Assembly (NCBI RefSeq): GCF_003385115.1 | Contig: NZ_QUNI01000002.1 | Span: 434,001-498,000 of the forward strand | From: Flavobacterium aquicola | GTDB taxonomy: Bacteria > Bacteroidota > Bacteroidia > Flavobacteriales > Flavobacteriaceae | Length of the DNA stretch: 64,000 bases | Direction: 5' to 3' | Shown here: positions 42,592 through 51,989 of the stretch, piece by piece | Layout of the letters: each line of letters starts with the position of its first letter | Numbering within the stretch: the first letter of the stretch is position 1 | The notes under the pieces: model-generated | The model's input: only the letters and a program-made list of their open reading frames with translations | What the model was told of the DNA's origin: nothing | The model's database searches: none | Made by a program: the position numbers and the translations under genes

Positions 42592-44706
42592 CTAATTAGC
42601 AAAATTATTTTGGGATACTTCATTAATTATCTCATAAATTTTTTCTTTATCCAAAGGCTTTGTAATATAACCTGAAAATCCAGCTTTCATAATTCTTTCT
42701 TTGACCTCAGATGAAGAATGAGCCGTCTGGGCAATTACAGGTATATTTGGATTATCTTTTTTTATTATTTCAAAAGCTTCATAACCGTCCAGAACTGGCA
42801 TTTTAATATCCATTAAAATCAAATCTATTTCAGAATTAGATTTACTCATATCCACTACTTCCTGACCATTTCGTGCTCTCAAAACGGTGTGCTTTTTTAA
42901 TTCTAAAATTGTTTTTAATAATAGAAAGTTGATATTATCGTCCTCGGCAACTAAAATAATTTTGGAATCAGAGTTTTTATTAGGACATTCTTCATCGACT
43001 ATCTTATTTTCCTCAATATATTCTTCGTAGATCAATGGAATTGTAAATATAAAAACAGAACCGCCTCCATGAACCGATTCAACATCGATTTCACCTCCAA
43101 GCATTTCCACATACGCTTTAGAAATAGACAAGCCTAATCCTAGACCGCTAAGTGATATTGAATAATCGTCTTCAACTCTTCGAAAACGGTCAAAAACAAC
43201 TTTTAAATCATTTTTACTGATTCCAATACCCGTATCTTCAACTCTAAATTGCAGTAATTGTTCTTCCTTATTAATTGAATAACCAAATGCAACATGGCCA
43301 TAATCTGTAAACTTTATAGCGTTTGTAAGCAGATTAACAATTATTTGCTTCAGTTTTACTTCGTCTGTCAAAATATTATTTTCTAATCGATCAGCACTTT
43401 TTTGAATATAAAAATCAATGTTTTTATCTTCTGGTATTGTAACTTTTAACGTATTATACAATTCATAAATGCATTTATCGATATCCAGACCTTTATAGTT
43501 GGGCATTATCAGTTTGGCGTCAATTTTTGACATTTCAATTAAATCTTCAATAATAGAAACAAGGCTTTTTCCGCTGCTATTAATGATTTTTAAATATTTC
43601 ATTTTTAAATCTTCGCTTAAATTTTCGTTCAGCAGTAAATCCGAAAAACCAATAATAGCATTCATCGGCGTCCTAATTTCATGTGATAAATTTGCCAAAA
43701 AAGTAGACTTCAGCTTATCACTTTCCTCTGCTCTCTCTTTGGATTTTTCTAATTGAAATCGGTTTTTTCTATGATCCTCAAACAGGTTTCCAATGTGGCC
43801 AAATTCACCTGGTTCCCTTTTTAATAAGCTAATTGAAATTTCACGATCAGTTTCTAAAATATTAGTTACCAACCGCAGTGGCTTATAAATCCATTTTCTA
43901 GAATAATAGATAGCCGCTATAAGCCCTACCAAAGTAGTTATAACAATAATCAGCAATAATTCTTTGGTTTTTTCAAAATTAAGATACGAAGGTCTTTCAA
44001 ACAATAATTCCGCAACTTCTTGATTACTAAAGTCTTTAAGCCCAATTAATGACCTTACTTTTTTATTACCGCTTGTATCTGCACTTTGATGATAAAAGAG
44101 CCTCACGTCTGAGGTAGAAATATCTTTTAAATTTTTAAAATAAGCTTTATCCAAAAGCCTAGCCATAAACATATATCCAGCTGGTTTTGTTTTTATTTTT
44201 CGGGGATCATTTGAAGAGTGAATAGTACCGCCAAACACTTCGATTACTCCTTCTGGAACTCTAGTGTAAAACCTTGAAAACTTAGTTTTATATAAGTTTT
44301 TCATTGCCTGCTCTGGGATAAAATCTTTGGTTTTAAAATGTGGTTTTGCAACGCTTGTAATGTACTTTTTATCCAGACCATAAACCGAAATAAAGTCTAC
44401 TTCATAAGTCGGAAATTCATTTGCAATGTATTTTTTAAACCAAAGCGTGTCTTTTGATTTTGTAAAACTGACTAAAGCATCCCAATAAGTAAGATCATTT
44501 ATGGTAACAATCTGAGTTTTTGAATTAAAATCAAATAGTCTGTTAACCTCAACTCTATACTGATTTGAATTGGCTTTAAAGACATCATTTTCCTGCTGGA
44601 CTGTGTATAAATAAAGAGAACTGAAAAGCAACAAGAAGAGTGAACAAATACCAATGATTAACACCACTAATTTAAAATAAGTAGTCAATTTTAATGTTAA
44701 TTTCAT
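42592..44706 (-). CDS. CHASE4-like hybrid sensor histidine kinase with receiver
   Basis: 704 residues from the ATG at 44706; the frame extends eight codons to a TTG. Layout: membrane helix (about 12-32), an extracytoplasmic domain of about 215 residues with DLTYWDALVSFTKSKDTLWF (CHASE4-like tryptophans), a second membrane helix (about 250-267), a linker, then HisKA with H342 (FLANLSHEIRTPMNA), N box N462 (LTNAIKFTD), G1 DTGIGIS, G2 GLGLGLSISK and a C-terminal receiver with acceptor D633 (LILMDIKMPVLDGYEA). This is a periplasm-sensing phosphorelay kinase. It lies just beside the mannan locus (120 bp from GH5), but nothing proves it regulates it. Confidence 0.9.
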   Translation of the reverse strand: MKLTLKLTTYFKLVVLIIGICSLFLLLFSSLYLYTVQQENDVFKANSNQYRVEVNRLFDFNSKTQIVTINDLTYWDALVSFTKSKDTLWFKKYIANEFPTYEVDFISVYGLDKKYITSVAKPHFKTKDFIPEQAMKNLYKTKFSRFYTRVPEGVIEVFGGTIHSSNDPRKIKTKPAGYMFMARLLDKAYFKNLKDISTSDVRLFYHQSADTSGNKKVRSLIGLKDFSNQEVAELLFERPSYLNFEKTKELLLIIVITTLVGLIAAIYYSRKWIYKPLRLVTNILETDREISISLLKREPGEFGHIGNLFEDHRKNRFQLEKSKERAEESDKLKSTFLANLSHEIRTPMNAIIGFSDLLLNENLSEDLKMKYLKIINSSGKSLVSIIEDLIEMSKIDAKLIMPNYKGLDIDKCIYELYNTLKVTIPEDKNIDFYIQKSADRLENNILTDEVKLKQIIVNLLTNAIKFTDYGHVAFGYSINKEEQLLQFRVEDTGIGISKNDLKVVFDRFRRVEDDYSISLSGLGLGLSISKAYVEMLGGEIDVESVHGGGSVFIFTIPLIYEEYIEENKIVDEECPNKNSDSKIILVAEDDNINFLLLKTILELKKHTVLRARNGQEVVDMSKSNSEIDLILMDIKMPVLDGYEAFEIIKKDNPNIPVIAQTAHSSSEVKERIMKAGFSGYITKPLDKEKIYEIINEVSQNNFAN

Positions 44707-44781
44707 GCCGTTGCTATCATATAAAGTCAATCTTATTAGGTATCGAAAGAGTGGCGCAATATAGTTCTTTTTTTAGAATAC

Positions 44782-44810
44782 AAAAAAACCAACTCATTGA
44801 AAAGTTGGTT
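44782..44810 (-). terminator. Terminator after the GH5 gene
   Basis: Stem AACCAACT / AGTTGGTT (44787-44794 and 44803-44810) preceded by seven A, a U-run on the minus strand. It marks the end of the minus-strand glycoside hydrolase genes. Confidence 0.85.
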
Positions 44811-44826
44811 CTTATATTTTTATAAA

Positions 44827-45792
44827 CTAATTCCTGTTATTGTATTTCCTAAGTAATTCTCTAGTTTTCAAAGCCGATTCTTTAAGATCTTCATCTTTCC
44901 AGCTGCCTTCTGAAGAAGCTGATGTTTTTAGCATAGAACAGGTTTCATCCTTATCTGAAATTGACCAGGTTATCCAGCTTAATTTTCTTTCTTCCATCCA
45001 ATCGATATATTCCTGCCATGCAGTATAATTCATAGGACCATCACCTGAAGCTTCCATCCCTGCCGATTCAGAAATAAATATAGGCAAACCGCTTTTTATT
45101 GCTTCATCTGTTCTGTCTCTAAGTTCTTTTTGATGCGTTGCAGCATAAAAATGCATCGTATACATCAAATTATCATAACCTTTTATAGGATCTGCAGCGG
45201 GCAGATTAACATCCTGATCCCATCTTGGGCTTCCAACCAGAATAATATTATCGGGGTCATTTGCCCTGATGACTTTGATTACTTCTTCGGCATAGGCTTT
45301 TACTTCGGGCCAGGTTTCATAATCTGGCTCGTTGAAAACCTCATAAATTACATTTGGATATTTCCCGTATTTCTTAGAGATTTCATCAAAATATTCTTTG
45401 GCTTCTTTCAAATTAACGTTATGGCTGTGCCAATCAATGATTACATAAATATCTGATTTGATTGCTCCTTTTATAACAGCTTCCAATTTTTCTTTAGAAA
45501 ATTCAGGTTCCTTTATATAAGCATGCTGCCCAATTTCGATACCCAAGGCTGCTCGGACGATGTTACAATTAAAATCTTTTTTCAGCCAGTCTACCGCTTT
45601 CTCATTATAAAACCTAGGCCACATACTATGCCATCCAAAGCTTACCCCTCGCAAAACAATTGGCTTTTGGTTTTTATCAACCAATTGAGTTCCTTTTACA
45701 CTAAGCTGTCCGTGCTTTTTGACGAATTGTGCGTTTACCAAGCTACAGCTAAATGCCAGCAAAAGCAGAATTATTTTTGATTTGAAGTTCAT
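44827..45792 (-). CDS. GH5-family secreted endo-glycanase
   Basis: 321 residues, signal peptide ending NAQ (about 21). A GH5 TIM barrel: IVLRGVSFGW at the start, NIVRAALG, VIIDWHSH, acid/base E155 in VFNEPDYETW and nucleophile E242 in IFISESAGM, then WSISDKDETC. The subfamily (mannanase, or endoglucanase GH5_2-like) cannot be fixed by eye; the best match of N-terminal motifs is to endoglucanase-like GH5, which would cut the glucose-containing backbone of glucomannan, but beta-mannanase is also possible. Last gene of the minus-strand branch of the locus, with a terminator. Confidence 0.88.
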   Translation of the reverse strand: MNFKSKIILLLLAFSCSLVNAQFVKKHGQLSVKGTQLVDKNQKPIVLRGVSFGWHSMWPRFYNEKAVDWLKKDFNCNIVRAALGIEIGQHAYIKEPEFSKEKLEAVIKGAIKSDIYVIIDWHSHNVNLKEAKEYFDEISKKYGKYPNVIYEVFNEPDYETWPEVKAYAEEVIKVIRANDPDNIILVGSPRWDQDVNLPAADPIKGYDNLMYTMHFYAATHQKELRDRTDEAIKSGLPIFISESAGMEASGDGPMNYTAWQEYIDWMEERKLSWITWSISDKDETCSMLKTSASSEGSWKDEDLKESALKTRELLRKYNNRN

Positions 45793-45818
45793 ATTTATTA
45801 TTTATTTTGAAATTAATA

Positions 45819-45845
45819 CCTAATAGGTTTTCAAAACCTGTTAGG
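45819..45845. repeat. 27-bp imperfect palindrome
   Basis: CCTAATAGGTTTTCAAAACC followed by TGTTAGG; the two halves pair with one mismatch. It lies between the GH27 and GH5 genes on the minus strand and may be a repeat element or RNA hairpin. Confidence 0.6.
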
Positions 45846-45867
45846 ATAAATATTCATTGCTCTTAAA

Positions 45868-47103
45868 TTAAGGAATTAATCGAAGCGTAATTACATCATG
45901 AGAAGCAATATCGGCAGTAAAATTCTTTTTGGTAGTTCCCGCTTCTTTGTTTTTCCAAAGATCTTTGATTTTGAAAACTGTTTTATTAAAATCGGCTACA
46001 AAGCCAAAATCGGCATCTTTGATTGGATTGTTTTTCCAGTCGAAATTGATTTTTTTAGCTGCGTCTGTTCTGTTCAAAAAAGTAATTGCCCAATTTCCAT
46101 CAGATAATGGTTTTACCCAAACTTCCAATCCATCTTCAGCAGAAAGTTTAAATCCCTGAATTCCTAATTTATCTTGATTTACGGCAATAAGTTCTTTATT
46201 TGTTAGAATAGCCAAGGTTTTCTTAGACATTTTTCGATAATCATTTCCAGTAAATAATGGAGAAGACAGCATACACCATAAACTAAAATGTGCTTTATCT
46301 TCGGTATCATTCATTTCGTTACCCACTTCCATCATGTCAAAATCGTTCCAATGATCTGGACCGGAATATTTACGAATGTCTTTTCGCATATCGGCAATTT
46401 TCATGAATCCCCATGATGACCAATTTTCTGGATGCTTATATTCACAATCAAAACAAGGATAAATATCACCCGAAATTCTCCAAAGATTCCCCATAGGTGT
46501 TGCCCACTCCCACGGCTGATTGTCCCCCCATTCGCAAAGGCTGAAAACAATTGGACGACCAGCTGTTTTCAAAGCATTGCTCATTGTGTTATAGGCTTCC
46601 TTGGCCGTAATTCCCTGTGTGTTACACCAATCATATTTTAGAAAATCAATTCCAAGTTTAGCATAAAATCGGGCATCCTGATATTCATAACCGCGTGTTC
46701 CTGGATACCCAGCACACGTTTTTGTACCTGCACAATTATAAAGTCCAAATTTTAGACCTTTACTATGAACATACTCTATAAGATGCTCCATTCCACTTGG
46801 GAACTTTACTGGGTCAGGAACAAGATTTCCGTTTTCATCGCGCTCTTTTGCCATCCACCCGTCATCTAAAACTATATAATTGTATCCAGCATTTACCAAT
46901 CCTGAGGACACCATTATATCTGCTGTTTCCTTAACTAATTTTTCATCAATATTTGTTGCAAAGGTATTCCAGGAATTCCACCCCATAGGCGGAGTCATGG
47001 CGAGACCTTCATATTTTCCAGCTGCTTGCTTGTAAACGTTTCCTTGTGAGAAACCTTGAAATGCTATACTGGCTAAAAGCACAGTCAAAAGTATTTTTTT
47101 CAT
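45868..47103 (-). CDS. GH27 alpha-galactosidase
   Basis: 411 residues from the ATG at 47103, which gives a clean signal peptide (MKKILLTVLLASIAFQGFSQ); the upstream extension lacks one. GH27 features: MTPPMGWNSWNTF, YIVLDDGWM (78-86), nucleophile D158 in FLKYDWCN and acid/base D213 in RISGDIYP, then the C-terminal beta-sandwich. It removes alpha-1,6-galactose branches, matching the role of debranching galactomannan before or after mannanase attack. It is separated from GH2 by a GC-rich repeat element. Confidence 0.93.
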   Translation of the reverse strand: MKKILLTVLLASIAFQGFSQGNVYKQAAGKYEGLAMTPPMGWNSWNTFATNIDEKLVKETADIMVSSGLVNAGYNYIVLDDGWMAKERDENGNLVPDPVKFPSGMEHLIEYVHSKGLKFGLYNCAGTKTCAGYPGTRGYEYQDARFYAKLGIDFLKYDWCNTQGITAKEAYNTMSNALKTAGRPIVFSLCEWGDNQPWEWATPMGNLWRISGDIYPCFDCEYKHPENWSSWGFMKIADMRKDIRKYSGPDHWNDFDMMEVGNEMNDTEDKAHFSLWCMLSSPLFTGNDYRKMSKKTLAILTNKELIAVNQDKLGIQGFKLSAEDGLEVWVKPLSDGNWAITFLNRTDAAKKINFDWKNNPIKDADFGFVADFNKTVFKIKDLWKNKEAGTTKKNFTADIASHDVITLRLIP

Positions 47104-47207
47104 TTTTAATATTGTTTTTGTATTACATTTTTTTAATGTTAGCCCGCAGATCTTACAAATTTTAGCAGATTTTTTCAAAACCTGAATGATCTTGTTTATC
47201 ACTTTTT

Positions 47208-47298
47208 GCGTGAGGGATGGCAGTGGAGCTCTCCCGATTTTTCATCGGGAAGCGGGAACGAACAGCCCGACCCGGAGTTTTTACGAAGGGGCACGCCC
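47208..47298 (-). repeat. GC-rich palindromic repeat element
   Basis: A 91-base GC-rich island starts GCGTGAGGGATGGCAGTGG and ends GGCACGCCC, with inverted ends (GCGTG / CACGC) and an internal hairpin CCCGATTTTTCATCGGG. Elements beginning GGGCGTGCCC and ending CATCCCTCACGC are, to my recollection, dispersed in many flavobacterial genomes. It carries no gene and separates GH27 from GH2. Confidence 0.7.
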
Positions 47299-47310
47299 AA
47301 CTAACTTTTA

Positions 47311-50184
47311 TTATTTTACTGCATTTATTTTTATTTCGGCTTTTTTGAGTCCGTTGCTGGTTGCTGTTAGCGTAATTTCACCTGTATCTCCAGTGGTTTG
47401 AACAATCACCTGAGCCAAACCGTTAAACAATTTGCGTTTGTAATTTTCAGCTTTAGTGATAATCTGAATTGTTCCCGGGTTTTGATTCACCACATCCCAC
47501 TTGTATTTTTTCAATAAAGGCTGGGCAATAATTGCAATAGTGTTTTTACCTGAATGCAGTATTTGTTTGTCTAATACAAAGGTGTCCCCTTTTTTATTTT
47601 CTGGAATTTCACTACTGATTTTATGCCCGTTGATAAAAACAGACTGTTTTTTTCCAAGGCTGTTATAAAACAAATTAATTTCCGTTTCGTTATAGTTTGC
47701 AGGCAATTCAAATTCAGTTCTGTAAACAACTGCTTTTACTTTTTTGCCAAAAATAGTGTCTCTGTCATCAGTGAAAGCTTTTTGCCAAGATTCGGTTGCT
47801 ACATTTTCCTGCGTTTCTTCTGAAACATTGAAATCAGCTGCTATTTTTTCCTTTAGATTTTCAATATTCAAAACTGTATTGGTTTCCAAATATTTATCAG
47901 CTTCTAGCGACGTTGGATTTCCATTGCCAACACCAATAATTTTTCCAGGACCAGTAATTGTAAAAGTCACTTCATTATCAGCAATTGGTACAGCAAGTCC
48001 CGATTTATCTTTGGCACTAACTGTAATCATTGCGATATCATTTTTGGAAGCCTCTATAGTATTTTTATTAGATGCCAAATTTAGAACAGCTTGTGCACCG
48101 GTAGTTTTCACCACTTCGGTTATAGTTTTCTTTCCGTTTTTGTATCCAATAGCTTCAAGCGTTCCGGGAGTATAATTAACATTCCATTCAAGATGTCCGT
48201 CTTTTTCCATTGTTTTTTTTCCTAAGCTTTTTTTGTTTAAAAAAAGCTCCACTTCGTCACAATTGCTATACGCCCAAACTTCAATACTTTGATTTTCCTT
48301 ACCGGCCCAGTTCCAATGAGGCAAAAGATGCAGTGTCGGTTCATTCTGCCACCACGCTTTCAGGTACCAAGCAGTGTCTTTGTAAAATCCGCATTGATCC
48401 ACCATTCCAAAATAAGAACCTGTAGAAGGATACTCGAAAGGAGTTGGCTCACCACGATAATCAAATCCTGTCCAAATGAACATTCCTGCCAGATACGGTC
48501 GGGAATTATAATGTTTCCAGCCGTTTTCTATACTTATAAAACTAGAACTTGGAGCTTTATCATAAGCAGGCATGATGTGTTTTTGGTTGTCTCGATAATA
48601 TTCGCCACGAGTAGCATTTGTACTGCCCTCTTCGGTTCCCCAAATGGATTGATTTGGAAATAATTCATGCTGTTTATCAGTACTTTTATTAACGATATAA
48701 TTAATTCCCAACAGGTCCATAACAGTAGTTATTCCGTTACTGCCAATGCCTCCGCTAAATGCGGCAGTTGCAGGTCTAGTATCGTCTATTGACTTTACAA
48801 AGGACTGCATAGAACTGGCAATTCTGGCACCTACTATGTCATTTTCAATTCCCCACTCTTCATTGCCGACGCTCCAGCTAATGATTGAAGGATGATTTCT
48901 GTCTCGTTCTATCATTTTTTTCACATCGTCAAGCTGTATATGTGTACTTCCCATCATACGATGTTCATCAATAACCAGCATTCCCAAACGATCACATGCC
49001 TCCAGTAATTCGGGAGTTGGAACGTTATGCGAGCAACGATAGGCGTTGCTCCCAAAAGATTTTAGGGTTTTGATTCTGAAATCCTGTAATGCATCTGGCA
49101 TGGCTGCTCCTACTCCAGCGTGATCCTGATGATTGTTTGTTCCTTTTATTTTTACATGTTTTCCGTTAAGAAAAAAACCTTCATTGGCATCAAAACGGAT
49201 TGTTCGGATTCCGAAAGTAGTCTGGAAAGTATCTGCCAGTTTATCCTCTTCGTAAACCGAAGTAACCATTTTATATAAATAAGGATTTTCGAGCGACCAA
49301 AGGGTTGCATTCTGCACTGCTAAATCTGTTGAAAAATCTTTAGTTTCTCTTGGATTTAAAGTACAGGAGTTAATTGTTTTTTCAGAAACAGTTTTACCGG
49401 CAGCATCTAGAACAGTTTGATTAATTCTGAATGATTTTGCAGTTTTACCTTCGTTTGTAAGTGTAACTAATGCACTAATTTCGTTGGTATTATCTTTTGT
49501 TTTTGTTTTCACAAAAGTACCGTTGTCAGGTACATGAAGTTCGTTGGTTTTATTAAGCCAGACATGACGATAAATTCCAGCCCCTTCGTAGAACCAGCCT
49601 TCTTCCATCGTGGCATCTACACGGACGGAGATTGTATTTTCACCTCCATAATTAATATAATCGGTTATGTCATATTCAACTCCCAGATAACCGCTGTCAT
49701 GGTTTCCTAAATAATGACCGTTTATCCAAACAATTGAATTACGAAAAACGCCATCAAATGCAATATGGATTCTTCTTCCCAAATCACTTTCGGGAATGGT
49801 TATTTTTTTTCGGTACCAGCCGATGCTTTTGTCAGGAAAATTTCGGCCAATGGCTTTGAATCCGTGACTAAAACTGGCTTCAGGACTAAAACCCTGTTCT
49901 ACAGCCCAGTCATGCGGAAGATCTAATTTGCGCCAGGAGCGGTCATCAAAAGAAGCATTTGCTGCTCCGTCACCAAAACCTGCTTTTGCTAAATAAGAAA
50001 AATAAGCTGTTCCGGTATTAAAATCTTTCTTCGTATCTGATGGGTGGCCAAAAGCAAATTTCCAATCTTTATCTAACGAAATACGTTCTCTTGGAGAATT
50101 TTTCGAAGCTGATTGCGAAAAAACAGAACAACTAAAACTTAAGTATATAAGTAGTAAAAAAGAGATGGGATTGAAACTTTTCAT
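47311..50184 (-). CDS. GH2-family glycoside hydrolase (beta-galactosidase-like)
   Basis: 957 residues with a signal peptide ending VFSQ or a weak lipoprotein motif. GH2 layout: jelly-roll (about 32-210, with LDKDWKFAFGHPSD and WFYEGAGIYRHVWL), immunoglobulin-like (215-320), TIM barrel (325-625) with acid/base E442 in SWSVGNEEWG and nucleophile E518 in SIWGTEEGS, then a beta-sandwich with DUF4982-like KAWWQNEPTLHLLPHWNW and a C-terminal Ig-like part (690 onward, ITVSAKDKSGLAVPIADNEVTF). Overall closest to beta-galactosidases; a role on beta-galactose or beta-mannose branches or termini of mannan is inferred, and beta-mannosidase cannot be excluded. A hairpin at 50361-50390 separates it from the SusCD genes. 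Confidence 0.88.
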   Translation of the reverse strand: MKSFNPISFLLLIYLSFSCSVFSQSASKNSPRERISLDKDWKFAFGHPSDTKKDFNTGTAYFSYLAKAGFGDGAANASFDDRSWRKLDLPHDWAVEQGFSPEASFSHGFKAIGRNFPDKSIGWYRKKITIPESDLGRRIHIAFDGVFRNSIVWINGHYLGNHDSGYLGVEYDITDYINYGGENTISVRVDATMEEGWFYEGAGIYRHVWLNKTNELHVPDNGTFVKTKTKDNTNEISALVTLTNEGKTAKSFRINQTVLDAAGKTVSEKTINSCTLNPRETKDFSTDLAVQNATLWSLENPYLYKMVTSVYEEDKLADTFQTTFGIRTIRFDANEGFFLNGKHVKIKGTNNHQDHAGVGAAMPDALQDFRIKTLKSFGSNAYRCSHNVPTPELLEACDRLGMLVIDEHRMMGSTHIQLDDVKKMIERDRNHPSIISWSVGNEEWGIENDIVGARIASSMQSFVKSIDDTRPATAAFSGGIGSNGITTVMDLLGINYIVNKSTDKQHELFPNQSIWGTEEGSTNATRGEYYRDNQKHIMPAYDKAPSSSFISIENGWKHYNSRPYLAGMFIWTGFDYRGEPTPFEYPSTGSYFGMVDQCGFYKDTAWYLKAWWQNEPTLHLLPHWNWAGKENQSIEVWAYSNCDEVELFLNKKSLGKKTMEKDGHLEWNVNYTPGTLEAIGYKNGKKTITEVVKTTGAQAVLNLASNKNTIEASKNDIAMITVSAKDKSGLAVPIADNEVTFTITGPGKIIGVGNGNPTSLEADKYLETNTVLNIENLKEKIAADFNVSEETQENVATESWQKAFTDDRDTIFGKKVKAVVYRTEFELPANYNETEINLFYNSLGKKQSVFINGHKISSEIPENKKGDTFVLDKQILHSGKNTIAIIAQPLLKKYKWDVVNQNPGTIQIITKAENYKRKLFNGLAQVIVQTTGDTGEITLTATSNGLKKAEIKINAVK

Positions 50185-50350
50185 TTAATATTTTTTAATG
50201 GATAACCAAGTGTTTAACATACAAGTATAATCAATAGATTTTAAATATAATGATACTTTTTTCTCAAAATATGTTTATAAATCAACAGATTAACAAATTG
50301 CAGTCTTTAAAATTAAACATAGTGCATTCAATGAATTTTAATGATAAAAA

Positions 50351-50390
50351 AGTATAAAAAATATCCCCTAACTTTTCAATTAGGGGATAT
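50351..50390 (-). terminator. Terminator separating glycan-binding genes from GH2
   Basis: Perfect 11-base stem ATATCCCCTAA / TTAGGGGATAT with an 8-base loop (50361-50390), followed on the minus strand by a U-run (complement of the A-run at 50356-50360). It would reduce read-through from susCD into GH2. Confidence 0.8.
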
Positions 50391-50417
50391 CTTACACTAA
50401 CTCAATAAAATTAATTA

Positions 50418-51935
50418 TTATTTTAAGACAAACCCTATATTATCAAATAATACAGTGTTTCCTCCGTCATTATTAGATTCTTGGAATGTTATCATAGTAA
50501 CACTTGAAGGATTTCCTAACTTACTTAATGGGATTTCCATATATACCCAAGAAGTTGTTACAGGAATTACATAGTTTGCACCTCCATTTAAATTAAAATT
50601 AACTTGACCATTTTTCAAACCTTTAACGGCTATTCTAAGTGCTTTATATGGTGCCATATCAATATTAAAGCCCCAGTTACCACCGTCCCATCCGCCAAAA
50701 ACCCATTGCCAAGATTTTAATCCTTGATAAGAGTCTCCAGTGTAATCAAAGTTAACACCCTGACCAGCCCAAGGACCTCCCCATTGAACACCATGCAGCT
50801 GATCATCATATAACGCTGTTCCGATAGCCTCAGCAGACGTTCCCGTACCAACACTATTAGTTACAGATATTTTTCTATGATTTGCATTAGCAGGTATTTT
50901 TACAACAATTTTATCTAATGTAAAAGAAACTATTGGAAGCGAAATTTCAGGCTGCGTTGCAGTTGCTGAAAGAGTAACTATTGGTCGTACAAAACCATCA
51001 CCTGTTATTGTAACTTCATCACCAGCTACCGCATTTATAGGGTTAAAACTTACAATGGTAGGGGGTGCAGGTTCGACACCAACCTTAACTTGATTTGATT
51101 TACCATAATTTGTTTTTACAGTCAAAAGACCATAATCAAAATTCAACGGTATTTTTACATCAAATTTTGTAGTTGTTAATGAATTAGGGATTATATCAAG
51201 ATTTGCAGAACCCAACGTTACAAATGTGATGCTATAAAAATTTAACCCCGTAACTGTTAAAATATCACCAGGAGCAGGATATTTATTAGACAGACTGACA
51301 ATAAGAGGAGCCTTAGGCAAACTTCCTAAATTACCAACAATATGAATTATAGCATTTTCTGTTACAATATCTTTTGCAGATGCGGCTACATTTTCACCCC
51401 AAATTGTTAATGTCTGAACGCTCTTGTCCCAATTATCTTGAACTCCAATATCTAAAGAATTATCCATTGATTCAAATTCTTTGAACAAAGAAGCTATTGA
51501 AGTATATGTTTTGGTCTCTAAATACTCAGCTCCAATTGTTTCATCAAGATCTGAGGAAGGATTAGTAGGATCGACAACAATTCTTTCAGTTCTTTTTACA
51601 CCAGATATAATATAGTTTAGTATTATTTTTTTTAACTCCAGCTTCGGAACTTCATCAACATTAGCATATCCATTTTTTTCAAAATACACTTCCATTGCAT
51701 TGTTATTCGGTGCAAAAATGGTTAATGGCGTTATTTTAGAAAGAGAATCTAAAGATTTATTTAATCCGGTACGCTCCAATGATTTATAAAATACATCTAA
51801 ATCAGGGTTATTGGATAATGTTCCTAGAAGCGAAGGTTTATTTTGGTTTTCCTCCTGTTCATATTTATCACACGATACACTAACAGTAATCAGCAATACC
51901 AAAACTGCCAAATACCTAAAAATTATTTTTTTCAT
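50418..51935 (-). CDS. Surface glycan-binding lipoprotein with fasciclin domain
   Basis: 505 residues, lipoprotein signal ending ITVSVSCDK (Cys about 22). Domains in order: a fasciclin domain (about 35-200, with the landmarks LTIFAPNNNAMEVY and ENAIIHIVGNLG), two IPT/TIG immunoglobulin-like domains (about 208-285 and 288-365, PGDILTVTGLNF and AGDEVTITGDGF), and a C-terminal beta-sandwich (about 370-505, WQWVFGGWDGGNWGFNID … VLFDNIGFVLK) like the glycan-binding ends of SusE/F-position proteins. The fasciclin domain at the position of a surface glycan-binding protein is unusual. Its role is inferred from its place after SusD and a sister lipoprotein. Confidence 0.82.
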   Translation of the reverse strand: MKKIIFRYLAVLVLLITVSVSCDKYEQEENQNKPSLLGTLSNNPDLDVFYKSLERTGLNKSLDSLSKITPLTIFAPNNNAMEVYFEKNGYANVDEVPKLELKKIILNYIISGVKRTERIVVDPTNPSSDLDETIGAEYLETKTYTSIASLFKEFESMDNSLDIGVQDNWDKSVQTLTIWGENVAASAKDIVTENAIIHIVGNLGSLPKAPLIVSLSNKYPAPGDILTVTGLNFYSITFVTLGSANLDIIPNSLTTTKFDVKIPLNFDYGLLTVKTNYGKSNQVKVGVEPAPPTIVSFNPINAVAGDEVTITGDGFVRPIVTLSATATQPEISLPIVSFTLDKIVVKIPANANHRKISVTNSVGTGTSAEAIGTALYDDQLHGVQWGGPWAGQGVNFDYTGDSYQGLKSWQWVFGGWDGGNWGFNIDMAPYKALRIAVKGLKNGQVNFNLNGGANYVIPVTTSWVYMEIPLSKLGNPSSVTMITFQESNNDGGNTVLFDNIGFVLK

Positions 51936-51989
51936 AATTTTATTATTTTTAAAATTTGTTTTTTAATTAGTTTGAGATTTATTTACATA

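Noticed and set aside
47104..47202. Upstream extension of the GH27 frame (33 residues)
   Set aside because: It lacks a signal peptide at its start; the ATG at 47103 gives a typical one.
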